Shown: positions 1 through 6,327, numbered from the stretch's first letter. The stretch is DNA of 8,502 nucleotides from Promethearchaeota archaeon (GCA_019057975.1 JAHLWJ010000186.1:1-8502); one strand, 5' to 3'. Numbers and translations: made by a program. The notes: generated by a model from the sequence alone, not told the origin.

Positions 1-29
1 TACTAAATAAGTAAAAGAAAAAAAATTTG

Positions 30-79
30 GTTATCACCTAAAAGGTGTTAACACCAACCATTTTAAGTATTTTTTTTTT
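30..79 (+). terminator. Hairpin followed by a T10 tract, possible terminator of an upstream gene
   Basis: Positions 30-39 and 43-52 pair at nine of ten positions around an AAA triloop. The core is CACCT/AGGTG, with a T-T mismatch next to it. The right arm overlaps a perfect 12-base palindrome, GGTGTTAACACC, at 44-55. Ten T residues follow at 70-79. Archaeal transcription ends readily at T-tracts, so this could close a plus-strand gene lying left of the window. The 17-nt gap between hairpin and T-tract is long for a classical intrinsic terminator, and the palindrome could equally be a protein-binding site. Confidence 0.4.
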
Positions 80-255
80 ATCGCATTTATTGAGATATCT
101 TAATAGAATGGTATAAAAATTCTTTTCGGATGAAGTTAATATATTAAGAGAAAATTAAAATCACGACTAATAACAATCCTATAAACAATGATTTAAAAAA
201 TTTATTTAAAAATGTAATAATTCCTCTAATAACAACTATTTAAGGTTTAAATAGA

Positions 256-1176
256 ATGGATAAAATTACAATTATTGACCAAAATAATTCAATAATATTC
301 TCTAGAGGGTTAATTGCCAATAGTTTACTAAAAACAGGAATATCATTTCTCGAAGCACGTAAAATTGCCGATGAAATAAAAAGCGACTTACTAATAAAGA
401 ACATACAAGAGATATCAAGGGAGGAAATGGATAATAAAATTTATAAAATTTTAGTAGATACTAAAGGTGAACAATACGCCGAAAATTTTCTTGTTTTTAA
501 GAAGATTATTGAATTAGAACAACCTGTTATTATTTTAATTTGTGGAACAACTGGAATTGGAAAATCAACAATCGCTCTAATGTTAGCCCATCGATTAAAC
601 ATTCAGAGTATGATAGGAACTGATTCAATCCGTGAAATAATGAGAAAAGTACTAAGTATTGAGTTAATACCTGAATTACACCAAAGTTCCTACGAAGCGG
701 GTAAGTGCTTGAAGCATTATACTTCACCAAGATTTAACACAACCATTTTAGGATATACTGAACAAGTCAAGATCGTGACAGTAGGCGTTGAAGCCCTGAT
801 CAAAAGAGCTCTTTACGAAGGACAGAATATGATCATCGAAGGCGTTCACTTATCCCCTGAATTCCTTTCCAGTGAAATTTTAAATCACCCAAATATAGTT
901 TTTGTGATGTTAAATTTATCCAATGAAATACAGCACAAGAATAGATTCTCTCTTCGAGCACATAATGTTTCTATGAGGAGCCCTGTTGACAAGTATTATG
1001 ATAATTTCGAACAAATCAGAATGATTCAAGAATATTTGAAAGAACAAGCAAAAATTTTGGAGGTTCCAATCATTGAAAATAATAACCGTGATGACACAGT
1101 GAAAAAATTGACCGAAATTGTAACTAACAGAATTAAAAAAATTGTTGAAGCTAAAAATAAGAATGTATTCATCTAA
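256..1176 (+). CDS. 2-phosphoglycerate kinase family protein with N-terminal ATP-cone domain
   Basis: The 306-residue product has two parts. Residues 1-85 look like an ATP-cone nucleotide-binding regulatory domain: a short strand with a basic patch (FSRG), then helices with the pattern TGISFLEARKIADEI. Residues 90-290 form a P-loop kinase with Walker A GTTGIGKST at 97-105, a GTDSIREIMR segment at 121-130 and a Walker-B-like strand NMIIEGVHLSP at 191-201. This order is that of archaeal 2-phosphoglycerate kinase, which phosphorylates 2-phosphoglycerate to 2,3-bisphosphoglycerate. In some thermophilic methanogens that is the first step to cyclic 2,3-diphosphoglycerate. No cyclase gene is visible here, so the pathway role in this organism is unknown and another small phosphorylated substrate is possible. 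The ATG at 256 gives the complete ATP-cone; no Shine-Dalgarno precedes it, so it is probably leaderless or near-leaderless. It is cytosolic, with no signal peptide or membrane segment. The gene stands alone, 172 nt from the next ORF. Confidence 0.85.
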   Translation: MDKITIIDQNNSIIFSRGLIANSLLKTGISFLEARKIADEIKSDLLIKNIQEISREEMDNKIYKILVDTKGEQYAENFLVFKKIIELEQPVIILICGTTGIGKSTIALMLAHRLNIQSMIGTDSIREIMRKVLSIELIPELHQSSYEAGKCLKHYTSPRFNTTILGYTEQVKIVTVGVEALIKRALYEGQNMIIEGVHLSPEFLSSEILNHPNIVFVMLNLSNEIQHKNRFSLRAHNVSMRSPVDKYYDNFEQIRMIQEYLKEQAKILEVPIIENNNRDDTVKKLTEIVTNRIKKIVEAKNKNVFI

Positions 1177-1329
1177 TTATGAAAATATTGATTATAATTT
1201 TATTATACCTTCATTCTTGAGATCAAAATACCAACCATCAAAATAGTCTAGAATATCTATTATATTTCATTTAGATGGCCCCTAACTATGTTTTGATAAT
1301 GATATCATTCTATTATTTAAGATCACATT

Positions 1330-1358
1330 TCAGTATTTAATAAGATATATGAATAAAA
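1330..1358 (+). repeat. Direct repeat copy 1 over the start of the 77-residue ORF
   Basis: This 29-base segment matches 7502-7530 at 28 of 29 positions, with T at 1346 replaced by A. It begins TCAGTATTTAATAAGA and ends ATGAATAAAA; the ATG lies at the same offset in both copies. Similarity fades on both sides, although an ATTCTAT-like stretch lies upstream of each. It could be a shared promoter (TATTTAATA resembles an archaeal TATA box), a 5' leader, or a remnant of a small mobile or duplicated unit. Confidence 0.6.
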
Positions 1359-1582
1359 AAAGAAGAATTATGAAAAATACTAAAATATCAAGTAAACTAT
1401 TCCTAAAAGTAAGTTATATACCTGATTTAAAAGTATTAAAAAATATGGTTAAAGAATATAGTAATAAATATTATGGAGATAAAAAGCTTGTTAGAAAGTT
1501 GGTCAAGGATGAATTTGGATATATATATAAAGGTATGTCTGCTAAAAAAACATTACATACTGTCTTTACGCAATTTAAATAA
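1349..1582 (+). CDS. Small basic hypothetical protein, 77 residues
   Basis: The product is lysine/arginine-rich, beginning MNKKRRIMKN. It has two probable helical stretches, PDLKVLKNMVKEYSNKYYG at about residues 25-43 and DKKLVRKLVKDEFGYIYKG at about 44-62. I do not recognise a family. The high positive charge and mixed amphipathic character would fit a nucleic-acid-binding or ribosome-associated small protein, but this is only inference. There is no Shine-Dalgarno. A second ATG eight codons in (codon 8) could be the true start. The 29-base segment over the ATG (1330-1358) recurs with one mismatch at 7502-7530, so the first codons may belong to a shared upstream element rather than to a conserved protein end. 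Chance ORFs of this size are possible in such A+T-rich DNA, though the clean amino-acid composition favours a real gene. Confidence 0.5.
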   Translation: MNKKRRIMKNTKISSKLFLKVSYIPDLKVLKNMVKEYSNKYYGDKKLVRKLVKDEFGYIYKGMSAKKTLHTVFTQFK

Positions 1583-1866
1583 AGAGATAAATTATAATAT
1601 AAATTATTAGCTATGTATCTAGACTACTTAATCCTTATCCCAATTAAGCGTCCTCATTTTAATTATTCTGAAGTCTGTGAGTTTAAAACTATAATAAAAT
1701 TGCTTTTTCTATAAGGCGAGAAGTATTACTGATCAATGTTCCTTAATTAAAATTTAAGAAGTTTAGAATAGAAAAGTTTAAATATGTTATAACTTTCTAA
1801 TCGTACTTGGTAACAGTTGATATATTAATAGGTTGTTACTAAAATAATGAAAAGGTGATATTTGAT

Positions 1867-1974
1867 TTGAAAGTATTAAATAGGGTTCATTTAAGAAAAA
1901 AACATAGAAATAAGGAACGGAAGGAAGACAAGGAATATAAAAAAAAAGACTTCCAGAATTTTATGGAAGATTAA
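1867..1974 (+). CDS. Candidate 35-residue lysine-rich small protein, TTG start
   Basis: A TTG at 1867 opens a 35-codon frame ending in TAA at 1972-1974. The product begins MKVLNRVHLRKKHRNKERK, continues with alternating acidic and lysine residues (KEDKEYKKKD) and ends FQNFMED. It looks like a single highly charged helix. The start is supported by AAAGGTGAT at 1851-1859, a close match to the archaeal anti-Shine-Dalgarno complement, seven bases before the TTG. That is the best ribosome-binding site on the plus strand of this window. No family is recognised; a small RNA- or ribosome-associated peptide would fit the charge pattern. A T8 tract 72 nt beyond the stop could terminate the transcript. 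Its short length leaves real doubt. Confidence 0.4.
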   Translation: MKVLNRVHLRKKHRNKERKEDKEYKKKDFQNFMED

Positions 1975-2045
1975 AAGATATAAGATGAATACTGCTATGA
2001 ATCCTAGTTTCTAACAATTACCTAAAAAGTTTCTAAATAAACTTC

Positions 2046-2053
2046 TTTTTTTT
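2046..2053 (+). terminator. T8 tract, possible transcription terminator
   Basis: Eight T residues sit inside a pyrimidine-rich run (2043-2060) downstream of the 1867-1974 ORF. Archaeal RNA polymerase stops at such T-tracts without needing a hairpin, so it may end that transcript. Confidence 0.3.
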
Positions 2054-2162
2054 CTTTTCTAAGTATTCCTTTGATTATCTTTTTATCAGAGTTACCCTAA
2101 TTTAAGTTTAAATTCTAAATGGATTAAATTAGATGTTTTTTCTTCTATTTTTGTTGTATAAA

Positions 2163-2315
2163 TTAAGTCAAAATATTCAGATAATAGATATTTATAGAAT
2201 TTGGAAAAGAAAATTGAATAACCTCATCCTTGTCATTATCATCATCATCTGCATCCTCATCCCATTCATCTTCTTCCTCGTTTTTTCTTTTTTGACTTCT
2301 TTGTTTAAACTTCAT
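2163..2315 (-). CDS. Candidate 50-residue acidic small protein
   Basis: Read on the minus strand from ATG (2315-2313) to TAA (2165-2163). The product starts with a basic segment (MKFKQRSQKRKN, residues 1-12). A strongly acidic block follows (EEEDEWDEDADDDDNDKDE, residues 13-31), then an aromatic, uncharged tail (VIQFSFPNSINIYYLNILT, residues 32-50). A GGAGAG Shine-Dalgarno lies seven bases before the ATG, and a TATA-like TTTTATAATATT is found further upstream on the same strand. The basic-acidic-hydrophobic layout resembles small disordered regulatory or chaperone-like proteins, but no family is recognised. The acidic block is encoded partly by GATGAT-type repeats, so slippage of a simple repeat could produce the same look. 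The opposite-strand reading frame over this site is hydrophobic and is best explained as its antisense shadow. Confidence 0.45.
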   Translation of the reverse strand: MKFKQRSQKRKNEEEDEWDEDADDDDNDKDEVIQFSFPNSINIYYLNILT

Positions 2316-2471
2316 AATAACTCTCTCCATTTTTTTATTGTATTTAATAGATTAAAATAATAATATATTTTCAAATATTATAAAATACCTAAATAATTTT
2401 TAAATGTTCCTAATTTTAATAACAATTATTAAAGTTCAAGAATTTAATAGGATTTAAGAAAAATTTAAATC

Positions 2472-2486
2472 TGAGATTTAATCTCA
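2472..2486. repeat. Short perfect inverted repeat, TGAGAT-TTA-ATCTCA
   Basis: Six base pairs surround a three-base loop. It lies in gene-free DNA between the two small ORFs. It has the same arm-triloop-arm form as the element at 3068-3084, though not the same arm sequence. It could be a binding site or an RNA hairpin, but no function can be assigned. Confidence 0.35.
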
Positions 2487-2736
2487 AGGATATTTTGATT
2501 GTTTAACTTAAATTTTTTATAAAATAATCCATTTAAACCTAATTAAAGAAGTAGATTAACTCTCATGATTTAATCCAAAATTTATTAATATGGTAAAATC
2601 TTTAATAGATCTGAATGTGTTGATTTTTTTGCATTAAACATAATTTTAAAATTCTATCTTGAATTAAAAAATTACTTTTAGTTGTTATTACTTCTCTATT
2701 AATCATAATTTCTTAATCTTCAAAAATAATTTCAGA

Positions 2737-2895
2737 ATGAAAAGGGGATATTTAATCCGATTTGCGTCTGTCTCCTTAGATTTAAAAATAAAAATCTTAC
2801 CAAAGTCTACTAGATATTTCACTAAAAACAAAAAGAACACCTATATTAAATTTCACTTAACTGAGGAAAAGATATTTAGAAATATTTATAAGTAA
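2737..2895 (+). CDS. Candidate 52-residue basic ORF, weakly supported
   Basis: ATG at 2737 opens a 52-codon frame ending in TAA at 2893-2895. The product begins MKRGYLIRFASVSLDLKIKI and ends with a basic, aromatic stretch (RYFTKNKKNTYIKFH, then LTEEKIFRNIYK). No family is recognised and there is no upstream Shine-Dalgarno. The purine-rich AAAAGGGGAT, which would look like a ribosome-binding site, overlaps codons 2-4. The 25 bases over the start match 1846-1870 at 21 positions, and there the equivalent frame is closed by TGA at its fourth codon. It may be a real short gene, a fragment of one, or a chance open frame. Confidence 0.25.
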   Translation: MKRGYLIRFASVSLDLKIKILPKSTRYFTKNKKNTYIKFHLTEEKIFRNIYK

Positions 2896-3041
2896 GTTAG
2901 TTTTTATTTAAGCTCAGATAAAAAGATTTATCTCTATTAATAATAGTAAAATCTATGTAGTATAACAAGGAAGATATTACAGAATCTCGATGATAGAGGA
3001 CACTAGCATTAATGATTTAGGAAAGAATTACACCTATGCGA

Positions 3042-3065
3042 TTTTTTTTTTTTTGAAATTTTTTT
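3042..3065 (+). terminator. T13 plus T7 tracts, possible terminator
   Basis: Thirteen T residues (3042-3054) are followed after GAAA by seven more (3059-3065). A plus-strand transcript from the small-ORF region would be expected to stop here, which would insulate the downstream two-gene unit. No strong hairpin precedes the tract; the hairpin at 3068-3084 lies after it. Confidence 0.4.
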
Positions 3066-3067
3066 AA

Positions 3068-3084
3068 ATGAGGTGTTACCTCAT
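3068..3084. promoter_or_regulatory. Perfect inverted repeat upstream of the methyltransferase-ligase gene
   Basis: ATGAGGT-GTT-ACCTCAT forms a perfect seven-base-pair stem with a GTT triloop, centred 77 nt before the ATG at 3153. Position and symmetry suit a dimeric regulator's operator or a 5' leader hairpin. The core GGTGTTACC resembles the GGTGTTAACACC palindrome at 44-55, which also lies upstream of a kinase gene, so a shared regulator is conceivable. This is inference from short motifs only. Confidence 0.35.
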
Positions 3085-3152
3085 AATCCCCATGAATCAC
3101 AAAATATTCCCAATATTTTAGTAAAATAAAAAGTATTTGCTATAGGACAACA

Positions 3153-5084
3153 ATGACAACCCAAATAGAAAAAACAAACAAAAGTAAGAATCCTAAAAGT
3201 AAAGAAGGAAAAAATCCTATCTGTTTTGGACCTATCGTTAACTTGGAAGAGTATGTAAAGAAGGATTGGTGGAAAAAGCTATTCAATGCTTTTTATTTAA
3301 AAACAGATGGTGATGTTGTAGAAGATCAAAAAATAACCAAATATGAAGTGGATTTTTTTTCCAAAATATTGGATTTTAAGCCAGAAGATCACATCTTAGA
3401 TCTTTGTTGTGGTCAAGGTAGACATTCAATTGAATTAGCTACAAGAGGTTTTGAAAAAATTCATGGTTTAGATCGTTCACGATTTTTAATTCAAAAAGCT
3501 AAATCAGATTCTAAAAAATACGGTGTTTTATTAAAATTTCGTGAAGGCGACGCAAGAAAATTGCCTTATCCCCCTGATATTTTTGATTTTGTTATGATCT
3601 TAGGCAACAGTTTTGGATATTTTGAATCTATTAATGACGATGTTCAAGTTCTCAAGGAGGTTTATCGTGTTTTAAAACCGTGGGGGAAAATTTTAATCGA
3701 CATTACTGATGGAGATTACCTAAAAAATAATTTTCAGCAACGCTCATGGGAATGGATTGATAAAGATCTTTTTGTATGTCGGGAAAGGTCACTCTCTTTA
3801 GATGATCAGAGATTAATCTCTCGGGAAGTAATTACTGATGTGAACAAGGGTGTTTTAGTAGATCAATTTTATTCTGAAAGATTATATTCAAATGAAAAAA
3901 TTTCAGAAGTATTAAATACACTTGGATTTAGCGATATAATTTTCCCTGGTACAATAAATCCTGACTCTCAACGCGATCAAGATTTAGGTATGATGAAACA
4001 ACGAATAATTGTTAGTGCTACAGTTAAAAAAGAATGGACTGAAATTAAAAAGAAAATAAAAACAATAGATAAGAAAGTCGTAGTAATATTAGGAGATCCA
4101 ACTAAACCTGATACAATTAAACCATCAAAAATTTTTGATGATGATGATTTTTATACTGTCCATCAATTAAAATCAGCTTTAAAAGACCTTAAAGGATATA
4201 ATTTTTCATATTTAGATGATCATAATACTTTAATTCAAGATTTACATAATCTAAAAGGAAAAATTGAATATATTTTTAATTTATGCGACGAAGGTTATTA
4301 CAATGAGGCAAGAAAAGAATTACATCTACCAGCTTTGCTTGAAATCCTTAAATTACCATATACTGGTTCTGGTCCACAATGTCTTGCCTTTTGTTATGAT
4401 AAATCATTAGTACGAGGTATTGCTAAAGAATTAGAAATTCCTGTGCCAGAAGCTATATATGTAAAACCTGAAGATAAAATTATAGATTTACCACTATACT
4501 TTCCTGCATTTGTTAAACCTAATTTTGGAGATTCAAGTTTCGGAATTACACAGAAAAGCGTTGTTACTAATGGTGAAGAATTATTAGATGCTATAACTGA
4601 AATTCGCTTAAAATTTGGATATGATAAACCTATTCTAATCGAACAATTTCTTACGGGAAAAGATATATCTGTTGGAATTATTGGAAATCCCCCTGATGAA
4701 TATCTTATCCTTCCTATAATTGAGGAAGATTATTCGAGCTTACCCCCAGAATTGCCAAAAATCTGTGGATACGAAGCAAAGTGGCTTCCAGAATCTCCTT
4801 ATTGGAATATTAATTCAATATGTGCTAATCTTCCTAATGATATTGTTGAAATTATCGAAAATTGTTCTCTTAAATTATTCGAGAGGTTAGAATGTCAAGA
4901 TTACGCAAGGTTTGATTGGCGTTTAGATGAAGGAGGAAATCCAAAACTTTTAGAAGTGAACCCAAATCCCGGTTGGTGTTGGGATGGTCATTTAGTAAAA
5001 ATGGCCAAACTAGCTGATATATCTTATAAAGAAATGTTAAAAAAGATTTTAGAAGCAACAGAAAAAAGACTTGGATTAAAATAA
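3153..5084 (+). CDS. Fusion of class I SAM methyltransferase and D-Ala-D-Ala-ligase-like ATP-grasp enzyme
   Basis: The 643-residue protein begins with a lysine-rich tail (1-22). A Rossmann methyltransferase follows (about 35-290): motif I LDLCCGQGR 82-90, acidic GLDRS 105-109, GDARKLP 132-138, post-I strand DFVMILGNSFGYF 145-157 and closing strand RIIVSATVK 284-292. From about 307 it is a Ddl-like ATP-grasp ligase: LPYTGSGP 401-408, DKSLVRGIAKEL 416-427, FVKPNFGDSSFGI 453-465, IEQFLTGKDISVGI 496-509, GYEAKW 539-544, and the metal site ARFDWR plus LLEVNPNPGW (R586, D588, E601, N603). Both halves therefore look catalytically competent. Ddl enzymes join two amino acids through an acyl-phosphate. 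Archaea lack murein, so the product is probably a methylated dipeptide-like compound, but neither substrate can be read from sequence. By eye, W544 occupies the place of the substrate-loop Tyr of bacterial Ddl. The frame runs through both domains with no internal stop, so this is a true fusion. PAN follows 31 nt downstream. Confidence 0.85.
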   Translation: MTTQIEKTNKSKNPKSKEGKNPICFGPIVNLEEYVKKDWWKKLFNAFYLKTDGDVVEDQKITKYEVDFFSKILDFKPEDHILDLCCGQGRHSIELATRGFEKIHGLDRSRFLIQKAKSDSKKYGVLLKFREGDARKLPYPPDIFDFVMILGNSFGYFESINDDVQVLKEVYRVLKPWGKILIDITDGDYLKNNFQQRSWEWIDKDLFVCRERSLSLDDQRLISREVITDVNKGVLVDQFYSERLYSNEKISEVLNTLGFSDIIFPGTINPDSQRDQDLGMMKQRIIVSATVKKEWTEIKKKIKTIDKKVVVILGDPTKPDTIKPSKIFDDDDFYTVHQLKSALKDLKGYNFSYLDDHNTLIQDLHNLKGKIEYIFNLCDEGYYNEARKELHLPALLEILKLPYTGSGPQCLAFCYDKSLVRGIAKELEIPVPEAIYVKPEDKIIDLPLYFPAFVKPNFGDSSFGITQKSVVTNGEELLDAITEIRLKFGYDKPILIEQFLTGKDISVGIIGNPPDEYLILPIIEEDYSSLPPELPKICGYEAKWLPESPYWNINSICANLPNDIVEIIENCSLKLFERLECQDYARFDWRLDEGGNPKLLEVNPNPGWCWDGHLVKMAKLADISYKEMLKKILEATEKRLGLK

Positions 5085-5115
5085 CTAGAATAAAAATATC
5101 AAATCGTTAGAACAG

Positions 5116-6327
5116 ATGGAATCATCAGAAATAGAGTTTAAGAAAAAAGTTCCAAAGAATTTCGAGTTTGATGCTTCTTATATAGTTTATCTTGAGAAGA
5201 AAATTAGAGAGATGGAAACTCAGAAAAATTTATTAAAAGCCCAATTATCTAATTTAAAACTTGAAATAGAGAGTTTAAGAACGGAAACTTCTCGTTTCTA
5301 TGAATTACCATTATTATCAGGACATATACTTGATGTTTTAGATGATAAAAATGATCGTGCTATTGTAGATTGTCATCCTAACGCCAGTTATATTGTGAGA
5401 ATAAGTAATAAGTTACAAAAGGAAAAGATTATTCCCGGCTTCCATGTAGCATTAAATAATAGAAATTTCACAGTACTTGATATCTTACCGTTGAAATTAA
5501 ATCCATATATTAGAGGAATGGAGATAACCAATGCTCCAATTGATGTATCTTACAATGATATTGGGGGTTTAGATGCCCAAATTCAAGAAGTAAGGGAGAT
5601 AGTAGAATTACCTTTAAAAAACCCAGAAATATTTAAAAAAATTGGGATAGAACCACCTAAAGGTGTTTTATTTTATGGATTTCCTGGGACAGGTAAAACA
5701 TTATTAGCAAAAGCGGTTGCTCATGAAACAAACGCAACATTTATGAAGGTGGTGGGGTCAGAATTAGTACAGAAATTTATCGGTGAAGGAGCTCACTATG
5801 TAAGAGAAATTTTTGAATTGGCGAGAAAAAAATCTCCTACTATTTTATTTATTGATGAATTAGATGCTATAGGAGCTAGAAGAATGGAAGATGGAACACC
5901 AGGGGATCGTGAGGTTAATAGAACTTTAATGCAATTGTTAAGTGAATTAGATGGATTTGATCAACGAGGTAATATAAAATTCATTGCCGCTACAAATCGA
6001 GCTGATATATTAGATCCAGCTTTGTTAAGATCTGGTAGATTTGATAGATTAATAGAATTTCCCTCACCCAATGAAAAAGCAAGAGAATCAATTTTTAAAA
6101 TTCATATGAGAAAGTTAAATCTTGAAAATAATATTAGGATAAAAACTTTAGTAGATCTTACTAAAAATGCTTTAGGTTCTGATATTAAAGGAATTTGCAC
6201 AGAAGCAGGAATGTACGCTATCCGGAGAAATTCTGAAATAATTTCAAATGATGACTTTTTAAAAGCCATAAACAAAATCATGATTAATAAGCAGAAAGAT
6301 TATGACAACTCAGATATCTTTTTATAG
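5116..6327 (+). CDS. pan: Proteasome-activating nucleotidase (PAN, Rpt-like AAA+ ATPase)
   Basis: The 403-residue product has the full PAN architecture. An N-terminal coiled coil spans residues 20-60, and an OB domain spans about 63-125. The AAA+ module runs from about 145: Walker A GFPGTGKT 188-195, aromatic pore loop KFIGEG 220-225, Walker B LFIDELDA 244-251, sensor-1 AATN 291-294 and the arginine-finger region LLRSGRFDR 303-311. The helical lid follows to about 390. PAN forms a hexameric ring on the 20S proteasome, unfolds substrates with ATP and opens the gate. Length is within the family range (about 400). Oddities: the Walker A second residue is Phe where Pro is usual (GPPGTGKT), LLRSGR replaces LLRPGR, and the C-terminus ends IFL instead of a strict HbYX tripeptide such as LYR. 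The Tyr-to-Phe change is conservative, so gate opening may still work. The start has no Shine-Dalgarno. It is probably co-transcribed with the fusion gene 31 nt upstream. Confidence 0.93.
   Translation: MESSEIEFKKKVPKNFEFDASYIVYLEKKIREMETQKNLLKAQLSNLKLEIESLRTETSRFYELPLLSGHILDVLDDKNDRAIVDCHPNASYIVRISNKLQKEKIIPGFHVALNNRNFTVLDILPLKLNPYIRGMEITNAPIDVSYNDIGGLDAQIQEVREIVELPLKNPEIFKKIGIEPPKGVLFYGFPGTGKTLLAKAVAHETNATFMKVVGSELVQKFIGEGAHYVREIFELARKKSPTILFIDELDAIGARRMEDGTPGDREVNRTLMQLLSELDGFDQRGNIKFIAATNRADILDPALLRSGRFDRLIEFPSPNEKARESIFKIHMRKLNLENNIRIKTLVDLTKNALGSDIKGICTEAGMYAIRRNSEIISNDDFLKAINKIMINKQKDYDNSDIFL

Larger units (their letters stand above)
1583..3152. other. 1.57-kb stretch without a long gene
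   Basis: This is very A+T-rich sequence with stops in all frames apart from the short ORFs listed separately (1867-1974 plus, 2163-2315 minus, 2737-2895 plus). I found no tRNA-like cloverleaf, no rRNA segment and no CRISPR-like spaced repeats. It contains a T8 tract at 2046-2053, an inverted repeat at 2472-2486, T-tracts at 3042-3065 and an inverted repeat at 3068-3084. At 1583-1866 and 2316-2736 I see nothing that I can assign. Some decayed coding sequence may be present, but no protein family is recognisable. Confidence 0.6.

Noticed and set aside
150..250. Minus-strand hydrophobic peptide (FKSLFIGLLLVVILIF) before the kinase gene
   Set aside because: No ATG, GTG or TTG start with a ribosome-binding site precedes the stretch, and A+T-rich DNA readily encodes such segments by chance.
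530..730. 66-codon minus-strand open frame inside the kinase gene
   Set aside because: It lies wholly antisense to the P-loop region of a well-supported gene and has no recognisable motif or ribosome-binding site.
1180..1270. Minus-strand tail-like peptide (DYFDGWYFDLKNEG) ending near 1190
   Set aside because: Only about 24 codons lie between stops, with no start codon, ribosome-binding site or recognised family. It may be a gene remnant, but it cannot be supported.
2133..2360. 75-codon hydrophobic plus-strand frame that looks like a membrane protein
   Set aside because: It is the antisense of the acidic ORF at 2163-2315; GAT/GAA codons read backwards give ATC/TTC, which explains the Ile/Phe-rich product. 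It has no Shine-Dalgarno, whereas the minus strand has one.
2600..2706. 34-codon minus-strand ORF starting at 2706 (MINREVITTKSN...)
   Set aside because: It has no Shine-Dalgarno and no family, its length is within chance, and a stop lies three codons upstream in frame.
2960..3040. Possible C/D-box small RNA (GATGATAG near 2990)
   Set aside because: There is no matching D box (CTGA) at a sensible distance and no terminal stem.
4870..5058. 62-codon minus-strand frame in the end of the fusion gene
   Set aside because: It is antisense to the conserved ATP-grasp metal site.
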